From Campylobacter sp. (GTDB lineage: Bacteria > Campylobacterota > Campylobacteria > Campylobacterales > Campylobacteraceae): 6,151 nucleotides of DNA. The stretch's first letter is position 1, and each line of letters begins with the position of its first letter. The notes beneath the pieces are model-generated. The model did no database searches, was not told the DNA's origin, and saw only the letters and a program-made list of their open reading frames with translations. A program made the position numbers and the translations under genes. Shown piece by piece: positions 1 through 6,151 of this stretch. Location of the stretch: NCBI GenBank assembly GCA_024680445.1, contig JAILCJ010000109.1:1-6151 (forward strand), given 5' to 3'.

Positions 1-246
1 TATCAAATTTGATTTTTTAGTTTTCAAATTTCTTTTCTTGCTATCAAATTTGATTTATTGCTATCAAATTTGGCTTGGATTTGTTTTATCAAATTTGATT
101 TTATAAACTTTGATGATTTGCTAAACTTTTTCAAATTTGGACTTATCAAATTTGATTTTTTAGTTTTCAAATTTCTTTTCTTGCTATCAAATTTGATTTA
201 TTGCTATCAAATTTGGCTTGGATTTGTTTTATCAAATTTGATTTTA
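1..246. repeat. 143-bp period direct repeat, two identical 103-bp copies
   Basis: Bases 1-103 and 144-246 are identical at every position, separated by a 40-bp unique spacer (104-143). The first copy begins at the window edge, so the repeat may extend further left and there may be more copies. Each copy holds three perfect TCAAATTTGA palindromes (3-12, 44-53, 89-98; then 146-155, 187-196, 232-241) and near copies at 24-32, 64-73, 167-175 and 207-216; another near copy lies in the spacer at 131-140. A shorter internal direct repeat, TTGCTATCAAATTTG, occurs at 38-52 and 58-72, and again at 181-195 and 201-215. The DNA is almost entirely A and T. A 68-codon open frame crosses the array, but 143 is not a multiple of three, so it reads the two copies in different frames; this argues against a protein repeat. 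Function is unknown. Confidence 0.95.
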
Positions 247-251
247 GTAAA

Positions 252-280
252 TTGTGATTTATAAATGCTTTTTGTGATTT
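252..280. repeat. Degenerate tail of the 20-bp repeat array
   Basis: TTGTGATTT occurs at 252-260 and again at 272-280, exactly 20 bp apart. The last perfect palindrome of the main array starts at 232, so these continue the same 20-bp spacing (232, 252, 272). They resemble its TTTGATTT half and look like decayed copies. They end about 14 bp from the 3' end of the tRNA gene. On the minus strand the T-rich run at 281-292 directly follows the tRNA and could help end its transcript, but no separate hairpin is visible. Confidence 0.55.
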
Positions 281-293
281 TAAAAAATAAAAG

Positions 294-367
294 TGTCCCC
301 AGCGAGATTCGAACTCACGGCCACAAAATTAGGAATTTTGCGCTCTATCCAGCTGAGCTATGAGGAC
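294..367 (-). tRNA. tRNA-Arg, anticodon CCU
   Basis: Read on the minus strand this folds as a standard cloverleaf. The acceptor GTCCTCA pairs with TGGGGAC, including one G-T pair. The D-arm is GCTC/GAGC. The anticodon stem CAAAA/TTTTG closes the 7-base loop TTCCTAA, placing anticodon CCT at 331-333. The T-arm is GTGAG/CTCGC around TTCGAAT. The discriminator is A at 294. The CCA end is not encoded, since the next bases are CTT, so it must be added after transcription. The anticodon reads AGG, which should be a minor arginine codon in AT-rich DNA. The gene points the same way as fusA but lies beyond the operon terminator, so it probably has its own promoter. A TATAAA at 423-428 is one weak -10 candidate, with no convincing -35. 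Confidence 0.96.
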
Positions 368-472
368 AAATATTTTAAAAGTTTTTGTTAGAACAAAATA
401 TTTGCAAAAATTTTTAAGAAATTTTATAAAGTTAGCTTATAAATTTGATATGAAATTTACAAAATCGCTTTT

Positions 473-515
473 AAAATTTATAAAATTTGTTAAAAAAATT
501 TATAAAATTTCTTAA
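473..515. repeat. 22-bp tandem repeat, two copies
   Basis: Bases 473-493 and 495-515 match at 20 of 21 positions; the only difference is G at 489 against C at 511. The unit reads AAAATTTATAAAATTT followed by GTTAA or CTTAA. It sits between the operon terminator and tRNA-Arg, upstream of the tRNA in its transcription direction, so it could act as AT-rich upstream promoter DNA. That role is only inference. Confidence 0.85.
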
Positions 516-533
516 CCAAGCCATAAACGCTTG
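514..533. repeat. Imperfect palindrome, copy 1 (CAAGC / GCTTG)
   Basis: CAAGC at 517-521 and GCTTG at 529-533 are perfect inverted arms around a 7-base loop. The whole stretch, including the flanking AACC, closely matches a hairpin in the rpsL-rpsG spacer (3221-3247) in the same orientation, differing by small insertions and one or two substitutions. Here it lies just beyond the U-tract of the operon terminator. No function is assigned. Confidence 0.7.
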
Positions 534-536
534 TAT

Positions 537-597
537 AAAAAAATAAAGTGGCTTAGCTTACAAAATATCGCAAACTTTCGCCACTTTTAGCTAAGCC
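537..597 (-). terminator. Intrinsic terminator of the rpsL-rpsG-fusA operon, with competing stems
   Basis: On the minus strand, AAAGTGGC (587-580) pairs perfectly with GCCACTTT (552-545). It is followed, after one A, by seven T residues (543-537), the layout of a Rho-independent terminator. A second perfect 9-bp stem, GGCTTAGCT (597-589) with AGCTAAGCC (558-550), overlaps the first and shares 550-552, so the two cannot form fully together. The overlapping stem ends six bases short of the U-tract and is therefore the poorer terminator. The structure starts about 30 bases past the fusA stop codon. Confidence 0.8.
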
Positions 598-619
598 CTT
601 GCAAGAAAAATCTTGCAAG
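598..619 (-). terminator. 9-bp hairpin just after fusA, without a U-tract
   Basis: CTTGCAAGA (598-606) and TCTTGCAAG (611-619) form a perfect 9-bp stem with a 4-base loop, nine bases past the fusA stop. The bases after it on the minus strand are GGGCTTAGC rather than a U-run, so it is not a classic terminator by itself. It could protect the 3' end of the mRNA from exonucleases or pause polymerase before the main terminator (537-597). Confidence 0.6.
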
Positions 620-627
620 TTTTGGCA

Positions 628-2706
628 TTAGCCATTGCGTTTTTTGATGATTTCTTCGCTAACGTTTTTAGGAACTTCTTCGTAGTGATCAAATTCCATA
701 GAATAAGTCGCACGACCTTGTGTTTGTGAGCGAAGGTCTGTTGAGTAACCAAACATTTGTGCTAGCGGACAAAATGCTGAAATGATCTTGTTGCCACTTC
801 TTTCGTCCATAGAATTTACTTGGCCACGACGTTTATTAAGATCGCCGATAACATCACCCATGTATTCTTCTGGGGTTTCGACTTCAACTTTCATCATAGG
901 TTCTAGGATAACAGCACCAGCTTTTTTGGCTCCGTCTTTAAAGCACATAGAAGCGGCAAGTTTAAATGCCATTTCGGATGAGTCGACTTCGTGGTAAGAA
1001 CCGTCAAATAGGGTAACTTTAACATCTTCGACCGGATAACCTGCCAAAACACCGCTTTGAAGTGCTTCGCGGCAACCTTTTTCAACTGCTGGTATGTATT
1101 CTTTTGGAACAACGCCACCTTTGATATCATTAATAAATTCAAAGCCAGTGCCAGGTTCAAGCGGAGCAAGACGCAAGAAAACATGTCCGTATTGACCGCG
1201 ACCGCCTGATTGTTTTGCGTATTTGTATTCTTGCTCGACTTCTTTGCGTATGGTTTCGCGGTAAGCAACTTGTGGTTGACCAACTTCTGCTTCGACTTTA
1301 AATTCTCTAAGCAAGCGATCGACAATGATTTCAAGGTGAAGTTCACCCATACCTGAAATGATGGTTTGACCGCTTTCTTCGTCAGTGCTAACTCTAAAAC
1401 TTGGATCTTCTTGGGCAAGTTTTTGAAGTGCAAGTGCCATTTTTTCTTGATCGGCTTTTGTTTTTGGTTCAACTGCAACGCTGATAACTGGATCTGGGAA
1501 GTCCATTCTTTCTAGGATAACTGGATCTTTTTCGCTTGAAAGAGTGTCGCCAGTTAATGTTTCTTTTAGACCAACGATAGCACCGATTTCACCGGCATGT
1601 AAGATTGAAATTTCTTCTCTTTTGTTAGAGTGCATTTTCAAAAGTCTGCCGATTCTTTCTTTTTTGCCTTTTGCAGAGTTAAATGCGTAACTACCGCTTT
1701 CAAGGCTACCACGATAAACGCGTACGAAGGTTAATTGACCAACAAATGGGTCTGTCATGATTTTAAATGCAAGACCAGCAAATTCGCCATCATCTGTACT
1801 TTCTACCATTACTTCTTTGCCGTCTTCATATTCGCCTCTAATGGCTGCAACTTCGTCTGGTGCTGGTAGATAATCAACAACAGCGTCAAGAAGTGGTTGA
1901 ACGCCTTTATTTTTAAATGAAGTACCGCAAATCATTGGCACTATACTCATGTTAAGACAACCAGCTTTTATGCCTTTTTTGATTTCTGCTTCGCTTAGTT
2001 CTTCGCCTGCAAAGAATTTCTCCATTAAATCATCGTCTGTTTCGGCAACAGCTTCTATCATTTTAGCACGATATTCTTCGGCTTTGTCTTGAAGATCTGC
2101 TGGAATATCGATAACGGTATAGTTTGTTGGTTTGCTATCATCGTCCCAAACATAAGCTTTCATTTTTACAAGATCTACCACGCCACGGAAATTATCCTCG
2201 GCACCGATAGGAATTTGAATAGGAACTGGGTTTGATTTGAGTCTGCTTTTTATTTGTTCTTCTACTCTATAAAAATTCGCTCCAACCCTGTCCATTTTAT
2301 TTACATAAACCATGCGTGGAACATGGTATTTGTTAGCTTGTCTCCAAACTGTTTCGCTTTGTGGTTGAACGCCACCAACTGAGCAAAATACAGCAACTGC
2401 ACCGTCAAGTACACGCATAGAACGTTCAACTTCGATAGTAAAGTCAACGTGTCCCGGGGTGTCTATAAGGTTTATTTGATGATCTTTCCAAAAACAAGTT
2501 GTAGCAGCAGAAGTGATAGTGATACCACGTTCTTTTTCTTGTTCCATCCAGTCCATTGTAGCAGCGCCGTCATGAACCTCACCTATCTTGTGACTCATAC
2601 CAGTGAAAAACAAAATTCTTTCACTTGTTGTTGTTTTACCAGCGTCGATATGAGCCGCGATACCAATGTTTCTAACCATATGTAATGGGGTTTTTCTATC
2701 TGCCAT
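628..2706 (-). CDS. fusA: Elongation factor G (EF-G)
   Basis: EF-G is the cytosolic GTPase that drives translocation of tRNA and mRNA on the ribosome and, with ribosome recycling factor, splits post-termination ribosomes. The 692 residues match the usual bacterial length. The GTPase motifs are present: AHIDAGKT at 18-25 (P-loop), RGITI at 60-64 (switch 1), DTPGH at 82-86 with the catalytic His86, NKMD at 136-139 and the G5 Ser263. Domains II to V follow; the domain IV tip carries HEVDSS at 572-577, and domain [14 protein letters not shown] from 616. It is the last gene of the operon, 12 bp after the rpsG stop. The ATG start is preceded only by the weak GAAAGAGA (2711-2718), so translation may be coupled to rpsG. 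No tuf follows, which fits Campylobacter. No break or missing motif was seen. Confidence 0.99.
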   Translation of the reverse strand: MADRKTPLHMVRNIGIAAHIDAGKTTTSERILFFTGMSHKIGEVHDGAATMDWMEQEKERGITITSAATTCFWKDHQINLIDTPGHVDFTIEVERSMRVLDGAVAVFCSVGGVQPQSETVWRQANKYHVPRMVYVNKMDRVGANFYRVEEQIKSRLKSNPVPIQIPIGAEDNFRGVVDLVKMKAYVWDDDSKPTNYTVIDIPADLQDKAEEYRAKMIEAVAETDDDLMEKFFAGEELSEAEIKKGIKAGCLNMSIVPMICGTSFKNKGVQPLLDAVVDYLPAPDEVAAIRGEYEDGKEVMVESTDDGEFAGLAFKIMTDPFVGQLTFVRVYRGSLESGSYAFNSAKGKKERIGRLLKMHSNKREEISILHAGEIGAIVGLKETLTGDTLSSEKDPVILERMDFPDPVISVAVEPKTKADQEKMALALQKLAQEDPSFRVSTDEESGQTIISGMGELHLEIIVDRLLREFKVEAEVGQPQVAYRETIRKEVEQEYKYAKQSGGRGQYGHVFLRLAPLEPGTGFEFINDIKGGVVPKEYIPAVEKGCREALQSGVLAGYPVEDVKVTLFDGSYHEVDSSEMAFKLAASMCFKDGAKKAGAVILEPMMKVEVETPEEYMGDVIGDLNKRRGQVNSMDERSGNKIISAFCPLAQMFGYSTDLRSQTQGRATYSMEFDHYEEVPKNVSEEIIKKRNG

Positions 2707-2718
2707 TTTTTCTCTTTC

Positions 2719-3261
<543 letters not shown>

Positions 3262-3651
3262 CTATTTTTTAGCGGCGCCTTCTTTTGGACGCTTAGCACC
3301 ATATTTAGAACGTGAAACTGTTCTTTTTGCAACACCAGCAGTATCGAGAGCACCACGAACAATGTGATATTTAACGCCCGGTAAGTCTTTAACACGACCA
3401 CCACGAACTAGCACAATGCTGTGTTCTTGTAGGTTGTGACCTTCACCGCCGATATAGCTGATAACTTCAAAGCCACTAGTTAATCTAACTTTGGCAACTT
3501 TTCTCAACGCTGAGTTCGGTTTTTTAGGAGTTGTTGTATAAACTCTCGTGCAAACTCCACGTCTTTGCGGACACTCTTTGAGTGCAGGTGATTTTGACTT
3601 GTAAGTCACCTTCTTACGTTCATTTCTGACCAATTGATTTATGGTTGGCAC
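3262..3651 (-). CDS. rpsL: 30S ribosomal protein S12
   Basis: S12 sits at the decoding centre of the 30S subunit and helps set decoding accuracy. The 129 residues are slightly longer than the E. coli protein (124), mainly through the C-terminal tail after [11 protein letters not shown]. Conserved blocks are clear: [21 protein letters not shown] at residues 27-47, and [11 protein letters not shown] then [10 protein letters not shown] at 68-93. Lys43 and Lys88, the residues most often changed in streptomycin-resistant strains, are the usual lysines. Asp89, methylthiolated by RimO in E. coli, is also present. Translation starts at GTG (3649-3651), set by AAAGGAA at 3657-3663. It is the first gene of the operon; a promoter candidate lies about 40 bp upstream. 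The stop is TAG. Confidence 0.99.
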   Translation of the reverse strand: MPTINQLVRNERKKVTYKSKSPALKECPQRRGVCTRVYTTTPKKPNSALRKVAKVRLTSGFEVISYIGGEGHNLQEHSIVLVRGGRVKDLPGVKYHIVRGALDTAGVAKRTVSRSKYGAKRPKEGAAKK

Positions 3652-3656
3652 AGTAA

Positions 3657-3663
3657 TTCCTTT
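3657..3663 (-). promoter_or_regulatory. rpsL ribosome-binding site for a GTG start
   Basis: AAAGGAA on the minus strand; its AAAGG core ends seven bases before GTG (3649-3651). There is no ATG at a suitable distance, and the protein aligns from [10 protein letters not shown], so this site decides the non-ATG start of S12. Confidence 0.85.
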
Positions 3664-3673
3664 CGACTAAATT

Positions 3674-3710
3674 TATTTAAAAAGGCTTGTATTCTATTTA
3701 AAAAAGGCTT
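3674..3710. repeat. Tandem 15-16 bp direct repeat over the rpsL promoter
   Basis: TATTTAAAAAGGCTT (3674-3688) recurs with one extra A at 3695-3710, about 21 bp apart. On the minus strand both read AAGCC, a T-run, then AAATA. The upstream copy leads into the TAGAAT -10. The downstream copy leads into TAAATT (3670-3675), which is too close to the Shine-Dalgarno to give a useful transcript. The duplication may hold two binding sites for one regulator or be a local slippage product. Confidence 0.8.
3691..3696 (-). promoter_or_regulatory. Probable rpsL operon promoter (-10 TAGAAT)
   Basis: TAGAAT is preceded on the minus strand by CCTTTTTTAAA, the T-rich upstream context known for Campylobacter sigma-70 promoters, which commonly lack a good -35. 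No -35 consensus is seen at 17-18 bp. The predicted start near 3684 leaves a leader of roughly 33 bases before the GTG codon, room for the ribosome-binding site at 3657-3663. It is the best -10 candidate in the spacer upstream of rpsL. Confidence 0.55.
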
Positions 3711-3839
3711 AAATTTTGGTTAATAAGATACTAAGAAGAAAAATTTTTTTATCAGTAGCCATAAAATTTACATAAATTTCGCAAATTTGATATCGATTTT
3801 TTGGTGATTGATAAATCAAATTTGATAAATTTGCAAAGT
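3711..3839. other. Gene-free remainder of the ppk-rpsL spacer
   Basis: There is no credible coding region here. The stretch contains a perfect TCAAATTTGA palindrome at 3816-3825, the same module that builds the array at 1-246. TGATAAATTTGCAA at 3823-3836 recurs at 3861-3874 on the other side of the GC-rich hairpin (3840-3860). Confidence 0.7.
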
Positions 3840-3860
3840 TGGCGGATTTTATATCCGCCA
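3840..3860 (-). terminator. Probable ppk terminator hairpin
   Basis: TGGCGGAT (3840-3847) and ATCCGCCA (3853-3860) form a perfect 8-bp, GC-rich stem with a 5-base loop, starting 21 bases past the ppk stop. It is the strongest structure in an otherwise AT-rich spacer. On the minus strand it is followed by ACTTTGCAAATTT rather than a solid T-run, so termination may be incomplete and some ppk transcripts could read into rpsL. Confidence 0.6.
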
Positions 3861-3881
3861 TGATAAATTTGCAAGTAAAAC

Positions 3882-5972
3882 TTAGCTTTCTTTTAAGAGT
3901 TTTGTAGCTACAAGATCGATTTTGGCTTTATCGCTGTCTTTTTTGAGTGATCTGAAAATTCTGTTCATATAATTTTCTAAAATTTGGTGATTGTCTATAC
4001 GTTTTTCACCAGTTTTTACCTTTGTATATTCGCCGTTGCTAGCTAGTTCAAATGAAAGTTCGTTGTCATTTAGTTGAAGCTCTAAAATTTCTTTTAGTCT
4101 ATCTTGCAAACGAGGTTCGTATATAGGCGTCATGAGTTCTAGACGTCTTTCAAGGTTGCGTGGCATCCAGTCTGCACTAGAAATATAAACTTTTGGACTT
4201 GCATGTTTAAAGTATAAAATTCTGGCGTGTTCTAGGTATTTGCCTATGATAGATCTAACCCTTATGTTTTCGGTTTTGCCTTTTATGCCCGGACGGAGGC
4301 AGCAAATTCCACGCACTATAAGGTCTATTTTCACTCCGGCTGTGGATGCACGGCTAAGTTCTTCTATAACATCTGCATCAACAAGGGCGTTCATTTTTGC
4401 GATAATGCGTCCTTCTTTGCCTTTGCTGGCTTCGACTTTTATCTTTTCTATAAGTCTTTCTTTGATTTGAATAGGAGACATGCTAAGGGTTTTTAGTCGG
4501 CGATTCTTGTTGTATCCTGAGAGTATGTGAAAAAAAGATGTTGTATCTTTGGCAAACTCTTCTCGGCTTGTAAAAAGGCTAGCATCTGTATAAATTTTGG
4601 CTGAACTTCCGTTGTAGTTTCCAGTGCCAAGGTGCATATAAAATTTGAGTTTATCGCCAACTTGACGTATGACTTGGCTAACTTTTGCGTGGACTTTAAA
4701 GCCTGTTATGCCATAAATCACATGTGCACCGGCGTCTTCAAGAGCCTTTGCCCAGTGAAGGTTGTTTTCTTCGTCAAATCTTGCTTTTAACTCAACCATA
4801 ACCGTTACTTGTTTGCCCTCGCTTGCAGCGTCTATTAGGCTTTGTATGATAGGTGAGTTTTTATCTACCCTATATAAGGTCATGCGAATAGATATAACCT
4901 TTGGATCTTTGCTTGCTTCTTTAATGAAAGATACGACAGGATCAAAACTTTCATAAGGATGTAAAAGCAAAACATCTTCTTTATCTATGGCTTCAAAAAT
5001 GCTTACATTTTCTCCGAAGGGGGGCAAGGTCTTTGGGACATAAGGTTCTAAGCAAAGGTGGCTAAAATCCTTGTTGGATACGATTTGCCATAATGAATTT
5101 AAGGTTAGTGGGACATTTGAATAATAAATATCTTTTTGGAAAATTTTCATATGAGAATTTAAAAAGTCTAAGATATCTTGATCGGCGTCTTTTGCGATTT
5201 GCATACGCACAAAAGCACCTTTTCGGCGAAGTTTTAAGCCTTGTTCGAGTATCATCATAAAATCATCTGCCTCTTCTTCTTCTATGATGATGTCTGCATT
5301 TCTTGTTACCCTAAACGCACAAGCACTAAGTAGTTTATAGCCCGGAAAAATTTCTTCAGCGTGTTGTTTTACTATCGTTTCTATAGGGACATAGACATTG
5401 TGACTTGGTTGGCAAAATCTTGGCATAACGCGAGAAATTCTTATCATGCCGTATTTTAAAATTTCAGGATGAGTGATATCGCAAAGTTTAACGGCGAGCG
5501 AAAAACTTAGATTGTTAAGGTGCGGAAATGGGTGGGTCGCATCAACTGCGATAGGCACGATAACAGGGAAGATATTTGAGAAAAAATACTCATCACATCG
5601 ACGTTTTAAATCTTCATTTAATTCATCATAATTTTTTATAAAAAGTCCTGCTTTTTCAAGGGCATTTTTTGTATTTAGATAATGTTGTTCGAGTATGTTT
5701 TGTTCGTTTTGTAAATAAGTACGAATTTCTCGTAATTGATCAAGAGGGCTCATTTCATCGCCACTTCCGCCTATGTTTGTAACACCGGCTGCAAAGAGCT
5801 GTTTAAGTCCGGCTATACGAATCATATAAAATTCATCGAGATTTGTTGAATAAATGGCGATAAATTTAAGTTTTTCAAGTAGGGGTAAATTTTTTTCACA
5901 TTGTGCTAAAACGCGTGAGTTAAAACGAAGCCAGCTTAATTCTCGGTTGATGAAAATGCTATTGTCTGCCAC
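3882..5972 (-). CDS. ppk: Polyphosphate kinase 1
   Basis: PPK1 reversibly transfers the gamma-phosphate of ATP to growing inorganic polyphosphate; family members are associated with the inner membrane. In Campylobacter jejuni, loss of ppk1 impairs stress survival and virulence-related traits. The 696 residues match the full family length and domain order: N-terminal domain with [12 protein letters not shown] (7-18), the long head domain, and two phospholipase-D-like C domains. The catalytic His428 lies in GFKVHAK (424-430). HLGTGNYN (447-454), His582 in KYLEHAR and SSADWMPRN (598-606) are other conserved blocks. The GTG start (5970-5972) is set by AAGGAG at 5979-5984. It precedes rpsL on the same strand, separated by 230 bp and a hairpin, so it is probably its own unit. 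No damage was seen. Confidence 0.98.
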   Translation of the reverse strand: MADNSIFINRELSWLRFNSRVLAQCEKNLPLLEKLKFIAIYSTNLDEFYMIRIAGLKQLFAAGVTNIGGSGDEMSPLDQLREIRTYLQNEQNILEQHYLNTKNALEKAGLFIKNYDELNEDLKRRCDEYFFSNIFPVIVPIAVDATHPFPHLNNLSFSLAVKLCDITHPEILKYGMIRISRVMPRFCQPSHNVYVPIETIVKQHAEEIFPGYKLLSACAFRVTRNADIIIEEEEADDFMMILEQGLKLRRKGAFVRMQIAKDADQDILDFLNSHMKIFQKDIYYSNVPLTLNSLWQIVSNKDFSHLCLEPYVPKTLPPFGENVSIFEAIDKEDVLLLHPYESFDPVVSFIKEASKDPKVISIRMTLYRVDKNSPIIQSLIDAASEGKQVTVMVELKARFDEENNLHWAKALEDAGAHVIYGITGFKVHAKVSQVIRQVGDKLKFYMHLGTGNYNGSSAKIYTDASLFTSREEFAKDTTSFFHILSGYNKNRRLKTLSMSPIQIKERLIEKIKVEASKGKEGRIIAKMNALVDADVIEELSRASTAGVKIDLIVRGICCLRPGIKGKTENIRVRSIIGKYLEHARILYFKHASPKVYISSADWMPRNLERRLELMTPIYEPRLQDRLKEILELQLNDNELSFELASNGEYTKVKTGEKRIDNHQILENYMNRIFRSLKKDSDKAKIDLVATKLLKES

Positions 5973-5978
5973 AGAATT

Positions 5979-5984
5979 CTCCTT
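5979..5984 (-). promoter_or_regulatory. ppk ribosome-binding site for a GTG start
   Basis: AAGGAG on the minus strand lies six bases before GTG at 5970-5972. It supports the start that gives [14 protein letters not shown], the normal PPK1 N-terminus; the next methionine lies well inside conserved sequence. Confidence 0.85.
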
Positions 5985-6000
5985 TTGAAATTTTAGGCAA

Positions 6001-6029
6001 ATTTTAGCCTAATTAAACTAAATTTTAAA
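6001..6029 (-). promoter_or_regulatory. Candidate ppk promoter
   Basis: On the minus strand, TTTAAA (6029-6024) and TAAAAT (6006-6001) are separated by 17 bases, about 30 bases upstream of the GTG codon. A second TAAAAT lies at 5995-5990. The spacer is so A/T-rich that matches of this quality can arise by chance. TTAGGC (5993-5998) and GCCTAA (6007-6012) form a 6-bp inverted repeat centred on the -10, which could be an operator. Confidence 0.35.
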
Positions 6030-6034
6030 GAAAT

Positions 6035-6063
6035 TTTACAATATATTTAAAATTCGCTACAAT
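6035..6063 (+). promoter_or_regulatory. Promoter of the gene starting at 6095
   Basis: TTTACA (6035-6040) and TACAAT (6058-6063) are separated by exactly 17 bases, each one mismatch from the sigma-70 consensus. The expected start near 6070 gives a leader of about 25 bases. The Shine-Dalgarno GGAGA (6083-6087) follows, seven bases before ATG. The -35 element lies five bases from that of the proposed ppk promoter, so the two would be back to back. Confidence 0.6.
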
Positions 6064-6094
6064 AGCCTTTTTAAAAAAATTTGGAGAATTTATA

Positions 6095-6151
6095 ATGGAT
6101 TATGTGATAATTTTTGGAATTTTTATAGTTTGTTTGATAGTTTTTGCAGTA
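6095..6151 (+). CDS. N-terminus of an unidentified, probably membrane-anchored protein (partial)
   Basis: Only the first 19 codons are inside the window; the frame is still open at the end. They read MDYVIIFGIFIVCLIVFAV, a nearly unbroken hydrophobic stretch after an acidic second residue, which looks like a transmembrane helix or uncleaved signal anchor. GGAGA at 6083-6087 and a good promoter at 6035-6063 support a real gene start. The gene is divergent from ppk with 122 bp between start codons. I do not recognise the family from so short a piece, and a link to polyphosphate cannot be claimed. Confidence 0.7.
   Translation, partial: MDYVIIFGIFIVCLIVFAV

Larger units (their letters stand above)
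368..536. other. Gene-free AT-rich spacer between tRNA-Arg and the operon terminator
   Basis: I see no credible coding region on either strand. The spacer holds a 22-bp tandem repeat and a short imperfect palindrome, listed separately. Read toward the tRNA gene, it also holds several TATAAA- or TAAAAT-like hexamers. ATTTTA at 372-377 (TAAAAT on the minus strand) is too close to the tRNA 5' end to leave room for a usual start point, so if a promoter exists it is more likely near 421-428. The A/T bias makes any single -10 call weak. Confidence 0.6.

Noticed and set aside
1..246. CRISPR array
   Set aside because: The repeat is at least 103 bp with one 40-bp spacer, internal palindromes and no cas genes; repeat and spacer lengths do not fit CRISPR.
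58..264. A 68-codon plus-strand open frame rich in Phe, Leu and Ile
   Set aside because: It lies wholly in the repeat array, reads the two identical copies in different frames because 143 is not a multiple of three, and has low-complexity composition without a good ribosome-binding site.
1..280. Replication origin or plasmid iteron array
   Set aside because: Phased AT-rich repeats are suggestive, but no DnaA-box-like TTATCCACA sites, dnaA or rep gene are present. It is kept only as an open possibility for the repeat.
782..997. Plus-strand open frames antisense to fusA (also 2449-2685) and ppk (4240-4470, 4762-4956)
   Set aside because: They are short antisense frames with no ribosome-binding site or domain, as expected opposite long conserved genes.
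903..1478. A 191-codon minus-strand open frame inside fusA
   Set aside because: It overlaps a fully conserved fusA in another frame; its Lys- and Leu-rich product looks like a frame-shifted reading of EF-G, with no recognisable domain.
3262..3651. Streptomycin-resistance change in S12
   Set aside because: Lys43 and Lys88 are both the usual residues.
3670..3675. TAAATT as a second rpsL promoter
   Set aside because: Its predicted start would fall on the Shine-Dalgarno at 3657-3663, leaving no usable leader.

Overview
The window looks like a chromosomal segment from an AT-rich epsilonproteobacterium, most likely Campylobacter. The basis is the compact rpsL-rpsG-fusA order without a following tuf, the strongly A/T-biased intergenic DNA, the EF-G, S7, S12 and PPK1 sequences, and TTTAAATAGAAT-type promoters with T-rich upstream DNA. 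Species cannot be fixed from the sequence alone.

Layout from left to right. Positions 1-280 hold non-coding AT-rich repeat DNA: an exact repeat of at least 103 bp with a 143-bp period, itself built from a palindromic TCAAATTTGA module recurring about every 20 bp. A tRNA-Arg(CCU) gene follows on the minus strand (294-367). Positions 368-627 carry no gene but hold a 22-bp tandem repeat, a small imperfect palindrome and the terminator structures of the str operon. The operon itself occupies 628-3651 on the minus strand, transcribed rpsL, rpsG, fusA: S12 and S7 of the small subunit, then translocase EF-G. A 230-bp spacer (3652-3881) carries the probable rpsL promoter, with a duplicated 15-16 bp segment, and a GC-rich hairpin that may end ppk. 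Then comes ppk (3882-5972, minus), a full-length polyphosphate kinase 1. A 122-bp divergent promoter region separates it from the first 19 codons of an unidentified, probably membrane-anchored protein on the plus strand (6095 to the window end).

The protein-coding content is ordinary core machinery: ribosome decoding and assembly, translocation, and polyphosphate synthesis. All four complete genes are intact and keep the family residues that I checked. The unusual material is in the spacers: the higher-order repeat next to the tRNA gene, mutually exclusive hairpins after fusA, an imperfect palindrome shared by the rpsL-rpsG spacer and the DNA just past the operon terminator, and short tandem duplications of 20-22 bp in three separate spacers. 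I saw no clear new gene system, CRISPR array, insertion sequence or mobile element.
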